In this document: positions 1-9,120 of the stretch, piece by piece
Numbering within the stretch: position 1 is the stretch's first letter
Layout of the letters: each line of letters opens with the position of its first letter
Source: Phoronis ovalis
Lineage: Eukaryota; Phoronida; Phoronidae
Length of the DNA stretch: 12,448 nt
Reading direction: 5' to 3'
Assembly (NCBI GenBank): GCA_028565635.1
Contig: JAOXYB010045037.1
Coordinates: forward strand, 1-12,448
Position numbers and translations under genes: made by a program
The notes under the pieces: model-generated
Databases searched by the model: none
What the model was told of the DNA's origin: nothing
Seen by the model: only the letters and a program-made list of their open reading frames with translations

Positions 1-594
1 GAGCATATGCTAACAGGAAGTATTTTACTAACAAAGCATGCCTTTTGAAGGCCAAGCTACAACTCACCAGGGTTTCTTATTTATTATAATTACCAGTACT
101 TTTTTACAAGCAATTCTACTTATATTCCTTTTAAAAGACAATAAAAACAATCATTTAACATGTTTTTGCTAATGAAATGTAATGAGCAATGATATAAATT
201 TGAGATAACTATATATATATCTTTCTTTATAATTTATCATTATTTTGATCAATGGAACTGTACTTCTAAAACATATATATATGCTTCATATTCATAATAT
301 GCAATTCCTTTCGCCCAAATAGTCAATTTAAGCAGCGTGACAGGATGATTCTTAAAATCGTCCTGTCCTTGTTTAATGGGCCCGATCACTTCAAATTTCG
401 GCATTTAAAATTTTGTAAAAAAGTCAGAAAAAATATATACTATACAAAAAATTAATCACAATACATTACGCCACGAACACAAATCAAATAGCATTTAACA
501 CATCTATTAAATAATACATAAACATTGTTATTTTAGTATATTTTAAAATTTTACTGTACAATTAACTTGTATTTTGTTATTGTCAACAAATAAT
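1..594. other. AT-rich intergenic or intronic stretch, no gene seen
   Basis: No convincing coding frame, splice pattern or RNA gene is visible here. The sequence is strongly AT-rich, with short runs of alternating AT near 211-221 and 272-281 and A/T homopolymer patches. The only local structure noted is a small hairpin at 339-367, listed separately. It ends where the CAAGTT/TCTGCTAG array begins. Confidence 0.6.
339..367. repeat. 12-bp stem hairpin
   Basis: GACAGGATGATT (339-350) and AATCGTCCTGTC (356-367) are inverted copies separated by a 5-nt loop. There is one mismatch, which would be a G-U pair in RNA. GCCCA near 313 and TGGGC near 378 could extend the stem discontinuously. It may be the core of a decayed foldback or MITE-like element, but no target-site duplication was identified. 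Confidence 0.5.
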
Positions 595-1106
595 CAAGTT
601 AGCAGATAACAGATATCTGCTAGAAAACGTCAAGTTAACAGATAGCAGATGTCTGCTAGAAAATGTCAAGTTAGCAGACAGCATATAGTAGATGTCTGCT
701 AGAAAACATCAAGTTAGCAGACAGCAGATATTTGCTAAAATCATCTGCTGGCAGATATCTGCTGGAAAACATCAAGTTAGCAGATAGCAGATATGTCTGC
801 TAGAAAATGTCAGATGATTTCTGGCAGACCTCTGCCAGCAGATGATTTCTAATACACATCTGCCAGCTGATGATTTCTGATAGACGTCTGCTAGCAGATG
901 ATTGGCACAGACGTTTTCTAGCAGACATTTGCCAGCAGATAATTTCTGCTGTCTGCTATCTGTTTTCTGCTAACTTGATATTATCTAGCAGATATCTGCT
1001 AACTTGAAATTATCTAGCAAATATCTGCCAGCATATGATTTCTAGCAGATATCTTCTATCTGCTAACTTGACATTTTCTAGCAGATGTCTGCAATCTGTT
1101 GTCTGC
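595..1106. repeat. Self-complementary TCTGCTAG/CAGATA satellite array
   Basis: A short-unit array built from words such as AGCAGATA, GATATCTGCTAG and CAAGTT. In the left part CAAGTT recurs at 595, 631, 667, 710 and 773, giving intervals of 36, 36, 43 and 63 bp. In the right part the reverse complement AACTTG recurs at 972, 1001 and 1065, following TCTGCT instead of preceding AGCAGA. The middle, about 811-950, is a related sub-array of CAGATGATTTCTG-type words. Left and right halves are therefore inverted relative to each other, and many single units (for example AGCAGATATCTGCT) are palindromic as well. No coding frame is seen. The array ends directly at the TTCATATTC start of the next satellite. 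Confidence 0.85.
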
Positions 1107-3293
1107 TTCATATTCGGTATGGGGTAAACACAGGTCAAAGTGCAGGTCAATTATACTTTTGACCTTGATTACTTCCAATATGGCCGACTGGTGGCCATGT
1201 TTGTTCCCGAGAGGGCACGTAACATTGCGTTTATAGCCACAAAGATGAAGCGCTACCTGGATGATTTAAAGGTGGCTCTAAGAAGGCCATAGATTGGTGG
1301 GGTAGGTGACATTTTAAAATGACCTTGACAAGTAGGTCAAATGCCACAACGATTCTTGGACATTTTTGCCGTGCATAACACTTTCTTTGTTTCACAATAA
1401 CTGCTTTAGTTTTATCCGATCAGCTACATATTCGGCACAGTAAGTACAGGACAAAGTACAGGTTCTATGTAATAATGACCCAGATTACTTCCAACATGGC
1501 CGACTGGCGACCATGTTGGTTCGCGAGATTGCACGTTATAACAACTTCAGTTCTTATGTGATCAGTTTCATATTCGCCAGAGTAAGTCCAGGTCGTAGTA
1601 CCTACTATGTGCACTTTCGACCTAGATTACTTCCAATATGGCCGACTGGTGGCCATGTTTGTTCTCGAGAGGGCAGGTAACATTGCGTTTATAGTCGCGA
1701 AGACAAAGCCCTACCTGGACGATTCATAGGTGGTTCTAGGAAGACTATAGGTTGGTAGCATAATAGGTTAGGTGACATTTAAAATGACCTTGACAAGTAG
1801 GTCAAATGCCGTTACGAAACTTCGACGATTCTTGGACATTTTTTTCCGTGTGTAACACTTTCTTTGTCTCGCAATAACTGCTTTAGTTTTTATCCGATCG
1901 GTTCCATATTCGGTACAGAATAAATACAGGTTATGTATCATATTGACCCGGATTACTTCCAACATGGCCAACTGGTGGCCATCTTTGTTCCCGAGTGGGC
2001 ACATAACGAAGCGCTACCTGGAGGATTCAAAGGTGGCTCTAGGAAGCCCATAGGTTGGTGGGCGTAATAGGCTAGGTGACATTTTAAAATGATCTTGACA
2101 AGTAGGTCAAATACTGGTATGATATTTTGACATTTTTTACCGTGCATAACACTTTCTTTGTCTCGCGATAACTGCGTCAATTTTTATCCGATCAGCTCCA
2201 TATTCAGTACAAAGTACAGGTTATATGTAATATTGACCCAGATTACTTCCAACATGGCCGACTGGCAGCCATGTTGGTTTGCGAGATTGCACGTCATAAT
2301 ACCAACTTCAGTTTTTATCCGAGCAGTTTCGTATTCGGTACAGAGTAAGTCCAGTTTGCAGTACATGTTATGTGTAATTTTTTGTCCTGGATTACTTTTA
2401 ATATGGCCAATTGGCAGCCATGTTTGTTCTCGAGAGGGCACGTTCCATTGCGTTTATAGCCGCGAAGACAAAGAGCTACCTGGACGATTCAAAGGCAGTT
2501 CTAGGAAGGCTATAGGTTGGTGGGTGTAATAGGCTAGGTGACATTTTAAAAAGACCTTGACAAGTAGGTCAAATGCCGGTACGAATGTGACATTTTTTGC
2601 CGTGCGTAACATTTTTTTTGTCTCACAATAACTGCTTCAGTTTTTATTCGATTAGCTCCATATTCTGTACAGAATAAGTACAGGTCAAAGTACAGGTTAT
2701 ATATAATATTGACCCGGATTACTTCCAATTTGGCCGACTGGCAGCCATGTTTGTTCCTGAAAAGCACGTTATAATAACAACTTCAGTTTTTATCCGATCA
2801 GCGCTTCTTATTTGGTGCAGAGTAAGTACAGGTACCAGTACAGGCTCTGTTTAATTTTGACATAGATTACTTTCAATATGGCCAACTGGCGGCCATGTTT
2901 GTTCCCAAGAGGGCACATCTATCGCCGCGAAGATGAAGCGCTGCCTGGACGAATCAAAGGTGGTTCTAGGAAAGCCATAGGTTGGTGGGAGTAATAGGCC
3001 AGATGATATTTTAAAATGACCTTGACAAGTAGGTCAAATGCCGGTATGAATCTTCAACATTTTTTACCGCGCTTAACACTTTTTGGCTCACAGTTTTTAG
3101 CCGGTCAGCTCCATATTCAGTACAGAGTAAGTACAGGTTATGTATAATATTGCCCAACATTACTTCCAACATGGCCGACTAGTGGCCATATTTGTTCCTG
3201 AGAAGGCATGTCACTTTGCATTTATAGCCGCAAAGACGAAGTGCTACTTGGATGATTCAAAGGTAGTTCTAAGAAGGCCATAGGTTGCTAGCC
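1107..3293 (+). repeat. Long/short-unit satellite array 1 (plus orientation)
   Basis: Tandem copies start at a TTCATATTCGG-like word followed by a GGTACAG..GTAAGTACAGG segment. The start word occurs near 1107, 1425, 1567, 1902, 2197, 2328, 2656, 2814 and 3109. Successive intervals are about 318, 142, 335, 295, 131, 328, 158 and 295 bp, so long and short units are mixed. All units share GATTACTTCCAA-ATGGCCGACTGG and a GGCCATGTTTGTTC block. Only long units continue through GATTCAAAGGTGG, TAGGTGACATTTTAAAATGACC and CTTTCTTTGTCTC before TTTTTATCCGATCAG. Short units jump from the GGCACGT-like site to CTTCAGTTTTTATCC. Open frames here are broken and shift between copies, so I regard the array as non-coding. 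The final unit is cut off at about 3290 by the next element. Confidence 0.88.
1180..1198. repeat. Conserved ATGGCC..GGCCAT dyad in satellite units (representative copy)
   Basis: ATGGCC (1180-1185) and GGCCAT (1193-1198) form a 6-bp inverted repeat around a 7-nt spacer. Recognisable versions recur in many satellite copies, for example near 1638, 1964, 2880 and 3169, and on the opposite strand in array 2. Copies reading GGCAGCCAT keep only part of the dyad. Whether the symmetry is functional cannot be told from one locus. Confidence 0.55.
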
Positions 3294-3487
3294 CAATGTG
3301 TCATTTTTTCACAAATTAATCCCTAAAAATGGATTGACATTTCACCGAAATGCCCATAGGGATTGGTTCACTTTTCAACAAACCCTAAAAATATGTTTTT
3401 TTCCAATTTTATTTAAAAGTAGCAATTCCAGGGAACTTTTTCAAGAAAAAACCTTAAAAATTGGTCCTTTTTGTGACAGAAAACCCT
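3294..3487 (+). repeat. Outer left flank of foldback element, CCCTAAAAAT-rich
   Basis: This segment lies between the truncated satellite and the inverted arm and has no partner on the right side. CCCTAAAAAT or CCTTAAAAAT occurs at 3321, 3383 and 3452, and again at 3506 inside the arm; a related CCCTAATTTTT lies at 3484. It is therefore a degenerate irregular repeat. A 63-codon open frame crosses it, but that frame has no recognisable domain and follows the A/T repeat composition. I treat it as part of a repeat element rather than a gene. Confidence 0.55.
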
Positions 3488-3756
3488 AATTTTTGAGACC
3501 AAAATCCTTAAAAATGGGTGGATATTTTGAGTTTGGGCTGCACATACCCATCTAAAAATATGGTCACTTCTCCCCCGGGGGTAACGCAACAGTCAGCAGA
3601 TACAGTCATTTTGAATAAGAGTACCCCACAATGATAAACCAGATTATAACGCATGGTGTATTCTATTCTTTTCTAATGTAAAAAACCAAGAATGTTAAAA
3701 AAATATAATCATGGCCTACACATTGGATGGGTATTAGACATGACAAATGTCTTGTT
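3488..3756 (+). mobile_element. Left arm of foldback-like inverted repeat
   Basis: Read on the plus strand, this arm matches the reverse complement of 4286-4483. Shared landmarks in order are AATTTTTGAGACC, AAATGGGTGGATATTTTGAG, GGGCTGCACAT, CATCTAAAAATATGGTCA, GGGGTAAC, AATAAGAGTACCCCAC, GTATTCTATTCTTTTCTAA, GGATGGG and GACAAATGTCTTGTT. This arm is longer because it carries two extra segments, after ACCCCAC (about 30 bp) and after TTTCTAA (about 40 bp). A CCCCCGGGGG palindrome sits at 3572-3581. The innermost part overlaps the last codons of the dead LINE reading frame. No transposase is visible, so the class of element is undetermined. Confidence 0.75.
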
Positions 3757-4283
3757 GTTCTATTGTTTTTCTCATGTTTATATATTCTATCATCCAATTT
3801 TGTTTATCTATTAATCTGTTTAAAACAGCATCTTCTGGTATAAAATGACCCTCTGAGTTGAAAAAATCTTTAACATATATAAAATTACTTTTGATCCGGT
3901 TTTTATAATATAATATTTTGTGTTTCTTCTTTGTCTTAAAATTATTGTTACACCACACTAGTTCCGGCAGGTCCTGTTTATAAAAAAGTGATGGATTTGT
4001 AAATATATTACAACATTTTGTATTACTGAAATTAATTTTTAACATATAAAACGGATAAAAATTGAGTTAATAAAACTTGTATTACTACAGGGTTTTGTTA
4101 ATCTTACTACCCATGCTGCTTTAAGAACATTTATTTTTGATCTTGTGTCTCGGTAATATGTCTTTATATAGTCCACCTTCTTCAATTTTTATGTCTTTCG
4201 CTTTATTCTATCGGTTTGTTCCAAATAAAATTATAAACAATTTTTCCTATTCCTTTTATTATATCTTCTGGTACAGTTAAAAC
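3734..4283 (-). pseudogene. Decayed non-LTR retrotransposon (LINE) ORF2, C-terminal part
   Basis: Reading the minus strand from 4283 down gives fragments typical of the region after the reverse transcriptase domain of LINE ORF2. They include a VPEDII..IVYNFIWNKP segment near 4283-4212, IKRKT, EEGGLYKDI, and NVLKAAWVVRL. A 103-codon frame at 4045-3734 then contains ELVWCNN, ILYYKNRIKSNFIYVKDFF and a C-terminal WMIEYINM. The blocks lie in different frames, with stop codons between them, so several frameshifts have occurred and the copy is dead. The RT catalytic domain and endonuclease are absent. An active ORF2 would be over 1,000 residues, so this is a 3' scrap of about 180. The FIWN, GGL, LKAAW and VKDLF-like signatures suggest an L1/Tx1-type clade, but that assignment is from memory of family motifs. 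It sits exactly between the two inverted arms. Confidence 0.75.
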
Positions 4284-4285
4284 TG

Positions 4286-4483
4286 AACAAGACATTTGTC
4301 ATATCTAATGCCCATCCAGTGTGTTTAGAAAAGAATAGAATACGTGGGGTACTCTTATTCTAAATGACTATGTGCTGTCTGATGTGTTACCCCTGGGTGA
4401 GTACTGACCATATTTTTAGATGGGGATGTGCAGCCCCAACTCAAAATATCCACCCATTTTTAGGGATTTTGGTCTCAAAAATT
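4286..4483 (-). mobile_element. Right arm of foldback-like inverted repeat
   Basis: This is the inverted partner of 3488-3756, without that arm's two extra segments. Its inner edge begins AACAAGACATTTGTCATAT, in which GACATTTGTC resembles the GACAAATGTC palindrome-like word of the left arm. Its outer edge stops at GGTCTCAAAAATT, and satellite sequence in minus orientation follows at once. The left arm's further A-rich flank (3294-3487) has no counterpart here, so this side is truncated or was never as long. Confidence 0.75.
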
Positions 4484-5667
4484 GGCCTTCTCAGGAACAA
4501 CATGGCTGCTAGTTGGCCATATTGAAAGTAACTAGGATTAATATTATATATAACCTGTATTTTGACCTGTACTTACTCTGTACTGGCTACTGAATCGGAT
4601 AAAAACTGAAGCAGTTATTGTGAAACAAAGAAAGTTATACACATACCCTTCGACATTTTTTTAGTAAAAAAAATGTCGAAGATTCATGCCAGTACTTGAC
4701 CTACTTGTCAAGGTCATTTTAAAATGTCATCTAGCCTATTATGCCCATCAATTACCTATGGCCTTCCTAGAACCACCTTTGAATCTCCAGGCAGCGTTTC
4801 ATTTTTGGGGCAATAGACACAACGTTATGCCAGTCCGCTATATTGGAAATAATCTATGTCAAAATTACATACAGCCTGTACTGGTATTTGTACTTACTCT
4901 GCACCAAATAAGAAGCTGATCGGATAAAAACTTAAGCTGTTATTATGACATGCACTTTCAGGAACAAACATAGCTGCCAGTTGGCCACATTGGAAGTAAT
5001 CCGGGTCGATATTATATATAATCTGACATGTACTTATTTTGTACCGAGTGTGGAACTAATCGGATAAAAACTGAAGCAGTATTGTGAGACAAAGAAAGTG
5101 TTATGCACGGCAAAAAATGTCGAAGATTCGTAACGGCATTTGACCTACTGGTCAAGGTCATTTTAAATGTCACCTAGCCTATTACGCCCACCAACCTATA
5201 GTCTTCCTAGAACCACCTATGAATCGTCCAGGTAGTACATGCTTTGTCTTCGCGGCTATAAACGTAATGTTACGTGCCCTCTGTACCAAATATGGAGCTG
5301 ATCAGATAAAAAGTGATGCAGTTATTGCGAGACAAAGAAAGTGTTACGCACGGTAAAAAATGCCGAAGTATCGTACTGACATTTGACCTTCTTGTCAAGG
5401 TCATTTTAAAATGTCACCTAGCTAGCCTATTACGCCCACCAACCTATGGGCTTCCTCAAACCACCTTTGAATCATCCAGGTAGCGGTTCGTCTTCACGGC
5501 TATAGACGCAACTTCACGTGCCCTCTCGGGAACAAACATGGCTGCCAGTCAGCCATATTGGAAGTAATCCGGGTCAAAATTATACATAACCTGTACTTTG
5601 ACCTATACTTTGACCTGTACTTATGCTGTACCAAATATGGAGCCAATCGAATAAAAACTGAAGCAGT
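4484..5667 (-). repeat. Satellite array 2 (minus orientation)
   Basis: The same family as 1107-3293 but reverse complemented: GGAACAAACATGGCTGCCAG, GGAAGTAATCCGGGTC, CGGATAAAAACTGAAGCAG, GTCAAGGTCATTTTAAAATGTCACCTAGCC and CCAACCTAT appear on the plus strand. The unit-start word occurs in inverted form near 4591, 4915, 5055, 5297 and 5645, again mixing long and short intervals. One unit is internally deleted near 5280, where GTGCCCTCT runs straight into GTACCAAATATGG. The array ends at about 5667 in ACTGAAGCAGTATT, where the opposite orientation takes over. Confidence 0.85.
4648..4681. repeat. Perfect 15-bp stem hairpin inside array 2
   Basis: CTTCGACATTTTTTT (4648-4662) is followed by a tiny loop and then by its reverse complement, ending at 4681. 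Other copies of this satellite position, for example near 5110, have CGGCAAAAAATGTCGAAGATTCG with only the right half. The palindrome therefore arose locally, by an inverted duplication of about 15 bp in this copy. Confidence 0.8.
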
Positions 5668-8600
5668 ATTATAGGCTAGGTGACATTTTAGAATGACCTT
5701 GAAAAGTAAGTCAAAAGCTGATTGGAATATTTGACATTTTTCGCTGCGCAAAACACTTTTGTGTTGTAATAACTGCTTCAGTTTTTATTCATCAAGCCTC
5801 ATATTCAGCTCGGAGTAAATACAGGTCAAAGTGCAGGTATTTTATAATTTTGACATTGATTACTTCCAATATGTCCTCAGTACCGGTGGCCATGTTTATT
5901 CCAGAGAGGGCACGTCTTACTGCACCTACTTCGGGAGAGACTGAATGAATTCAAAGGTGGATTCATGAAGGTTATAGGCTGGTGGACGAATCAGGTGAAG
6001 TGACATTTTATAATGACCTTGAGAAGTGGAAGAAACACTGATCCGAATCTTCAGCAGTTTTCGTTGTACATAACACTTTCTTTGTCTCACAATAACTGTT
6101 TCAATTTTTATCTGATCAGTTTCATATTCGGTACAAGGTAAATACACATCAAAGTACAGGTCTCTTATAATTTTGACAGGATCATTTTCAAGATGGCTGA
6201 CTAGTGACCATGTTTGTTCTTGAGATGGTATGTCACAATAACAGCTTCAATTTTTATCTGATCAACTTCATATTTAATACAGCGTAAGTGCAGCTCAAAG
6301 TACAGGTTAGGTATAATTTTAACCCTGATTATTTCCAAAGTAGCCACTAATTGGCAGCCCTGTTTGCGCCTGAGAGGGAAAGATGAAACTTTGACAAGTT
6401 GATTCTTAGGCAGATTTATGAAGGTCATAGGTTGGTGGACTTATTAGGTTAGCTCATATTTTAGAATGACCTAGGAAAATAAGTCGAATGCCAATCGAAA
6501 GTTTTGACATTTTTTGTTGTTCATCACACTGTTTGTTTGTAATAACTGCTTTAGTTTTTATCATAATTATATCAGTTTCATATTTGGTACAGGGTAAATA
6601 CAGGCCAAAGGTAATTTTGACTTGGTTCACTTCTAAGATGGCTGACTGGCAGCCATGTTTGTTCTTGAGAATGTATGTCCCAAAAAGAGTTTCAAGAAGC
6701 TTCATATTGAGTACAGGGCAAGTAAAGGTCAAAGTACAGGTCAAGTACAAATGTGACCTGGATTACTTCCAATATGGCAGACTGGCAGCAATGTTTGTTC
6801 CCGAGACCACACGTCACATTGCACCACTTTCCAGAAAGACGAAGCATTGACTATATACATGATTCAAAGGTGTATTACTGAAGGCCATGGGTGGGTGGGT
6901 TTATTAATAAATTAAAGCTAGGTGGGATTTGGGAATGATCTTGAAAGTGGATGAAAGTTGATTCAAAACTTTAACATTTTTCATCGTGCATAACATTATA
7001 TTTATCTCGCAATAAATGCTTCTGTTTTTATCGGATCAGCTTCATATTTGGTACAGGCTACATGTAAGTACAGGTCAGGTATAATTTTAACCTGGATTAC
7101 ATCCAATGTGGCAACTTTACACCACTTTCCAGTATAGGTGGATTCATGAAGGTCATATATGTGGGTTGGTGTATTAGCCTAGTTTGGATTTTAGAGTGAC
7201 CTTAAAAAGTATATTTGGTACAGGTAAACATAGGTCAAAGTACAGGTCAGGTATAATTTTGACTTGGATCATATTTAAGATTGTCGACTGGTATCCAAGT
7301 TTGTCCTTGGAGCTGTATACAGCCCAATAAGAGTTTCAGTTTTTGTCTGATCATGCAGCTTCATATTGAGTACAGGGCAAGTAAAACTCAAAGTACACGT
7401 CAGGTGCAAATATGTAACTTGGATTACTTCCAATATGGAAGACTGGTAACCAATTTTGTTCCCGAGAGGGCATTTCACATTGCACCACTTTCCAGCAGGA
7501 TGAAGCTTTGACTGCATGTATGATTTGAAGGTGGATTCATGAAGGCCATTGGTGGGTGGATGTATTAGGATAGGTGGGATTTGAGAATGATCTTGAAAGT
7601 GCATCAAACATTGACCCAAATCTTCAACATTTTTCATCGTACATAATACTTTATTGTCTCCCAATAACTGCTTCAAATTTATGAATCAGCTTTATATTTA
7701 GTACAGCTAAACGCAGGTCAAAGTACAGGTCAGAAATAATTTTGATCTGGATCATATTTAAGATGGCGGCACGTTTGTTCTCGAGATAATATGTTGCAAC
7801 AACATGTTTGCAGTCATATGTAACCTTTTCTTCGTCTTGCAATAATTAACAGCTTCAGCTTTTATTGTATTATCTTTTTGTTTGGCACAGGGTATACATA
7901 AGTACAGGTCAGAAATAATTTTGACCTCGATTACTTCCAACTTGGCCGACTGGTGACCATGTTTGTTCTCGAGAGGGCACGTCACATTGTGCCCATTTTG
8001 GGACACACAGGATTGACTGGACAATTCCAAGGTGGGTTCACGAAGGTCATAGGTTGGTGTGTGCATTAGACTAGGTGACATTTCAAAATAACCTTGAGAA
8101 GTAGGTCAAATGCCAATATGAATCTTCAACATTTTTCGTTGCACATAACACTTTCTTTGTCTTGCAATAACTGCATCAGTTTATATCCAATCAGCTTTAC
8201 ATTTGGGACAAGGTAACTACTAGTCCGTCAAAGTGCAGCTTGGCTGTAATTTTGACCTGGATAAACTGGCTGGTGGCCATGTTTGTTCCTGGGACAGCAT
8301 GTCACTTTGCACCCATTTTGAGAAAGGCAAATTTGATTGCACGATTTGAAGGTGGATTCTAGGTTTTTATGGGCATCTTCGGCCATAGGTTTTTACGGGC
8401 ATCTTCGGCTAGGTTACATTAATTTAGAATGACTTTGAAAAGTGGGTCAAATGCCAATCCGAATCTTCTACATTTTTCATTGTGCAGAGCACTTTCTTTG
8501 TCTCACAATAACTGAAATTACTTCATATGTGGTACAGGGTAAATACACGCTAGGTATAATTTTGATCTGGATCAGTTCCAATTAGCGGCCTTGTTTGTTC

Positions 8601-8980
8601 CCGAGAGGGCACGTCATGATACATCTATTGCTGTAAAGATCAAGAGCTGCCTGGATGATTTGAAGGTGATTTCAGAAGGCTATAGGAGGGCGGGTGTCAT
8701 AGCGCAAGTGCTATTTTTGAATGGAAAGCGGGTCAGCTGTTATCCAAAAATTGGGCATTTCTTTCGCGATTGTCAAAACTGTTTTAGCGCAGGTATTGAA
8801 AATAGTGAGATCACTTTCATTTAGAAAGTAAATAGAGGTCAAAATAGAGGCCATATTTGTTCCTTGTAAGAAGCTTTACCAGGATAATATTAAGGTGCAT
8901 TTATGAAGGCCTGAGGATGGGCGCTAATGGCTAGGTTGTATTTTAGAATGACCCGGAATAGTTGGTCGACTTGATCTGAA
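5668..8980 (+). repeat. Satellite array 3 (plus orientation, progressively degenerate)
   Basis: The family resumes in plus orientation at ATAGGCTAGGTGACATTTTA. Start-like words (TTCATATTCGG and variants such as TTCATATTTGG or TTCATATTGAG) lie near 5797, 6121, 6267, 6577, 6701, 7041, 7209, 7360, 7691, 7876, 8196 and 8521. Intervals are about 324, 146, 310, 124, 340, 168, 151, 331, 185, 320 and 325 bp. The long/short pattern persists, while copies diverge further to the right and in places lose the GATTACTTCC block. Variants such as GAAGGTGGATTCATGAAGG and GCACCACTTTCCAG are shared among these units and mark a subfamily different from array 1. No convincing gene is present; open frames repeat satellite-derived strings such as FVPERA. 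Confidence 0.85.
8361..8410 (+). repeat. Local tandem duplication of about 25 bp
   Basis: The stretch AGGTTTTTATGGGCATCTTC (8361-8380) and the following GGCCAT are repeated as AGGTTTTTACGGGCATCTTC with GGCT (8387-8410). It interrupts the satellite position that normally reads GGCCATAGGTTGGTGGG. The two copies differ by a substitution and a 2-bp indel, so the duplication is not very recent. Confidence 0.8.
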
Positions 8981-9120
8981 AATTTGAGTTTCCTGCAGTT
9001 GTCAAGCCATTTTTGCCAGATCCTGAAAACTCTGATACATGGAGAGATACATGTAGCTTTAACATTGCTTCACTGTGATGGGCATCTGTCTGCTAAAGCA
9101 GACCTCTTGTTATCCAATTA
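8981..9120 (+). repeat. Spacer with short hairpin repeat, copy 1
   Basis: Satellite similarity fades here. GTGATGGGCATCTG at 9075-9088 is followed by GTCTGCTAAAGCAGAC, a 6-bp stem with a TAAA loop, and then CTTGTT. A diverged second copy lies at 9826-9863. Upstream, from about 8981 to 9074, nothing recognisable was found beyond a repeated GATACATG word near 9033 and 9048. Confidence 0.55.

Noticed and set aside
211-281. TATATA runs as a promoter TATA box
   Set aside because: They are simple AT dinucleotide runs in AT-rich DNA, with no downstream gene or initiator.
595-1106. Possible CRISPR-like array
   Set aside because: Repeat spacing is irregular, there are no unique spacers, the orientation flips midway, and the genome is an animal's.
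1768-2529. Several open frames of 73-123 codons on both strands in array 1
   Set aside because: They are readings of the satellite: the same peptide strings recur in shifted frames in other copies, with stops at different points and no domain.
3298-3489. 63-codon plus-strand frame beside the foldback arm
   Set aside because: It follows the degenerate CCCTAAAAAT repeats and continues into the non-coding inverted arm after a stop. No family was recognised.
5500-8081. Recurring strings such as FVPERA, HIAPLSR and MADWQPCLF in open frames, suggestive of a repeat protein
   Set aside because: They come from the conserved block at the ATGGCC dyad. The frame is not kept across neighbouring units, and both strands give similar-sized frames.
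8591-8824. 77-codon open frame at the end of array 3
   Set aside because: Its first third is satellite sequence and the remainder has no recognisable motif. There is no splice or start context to support a gene.
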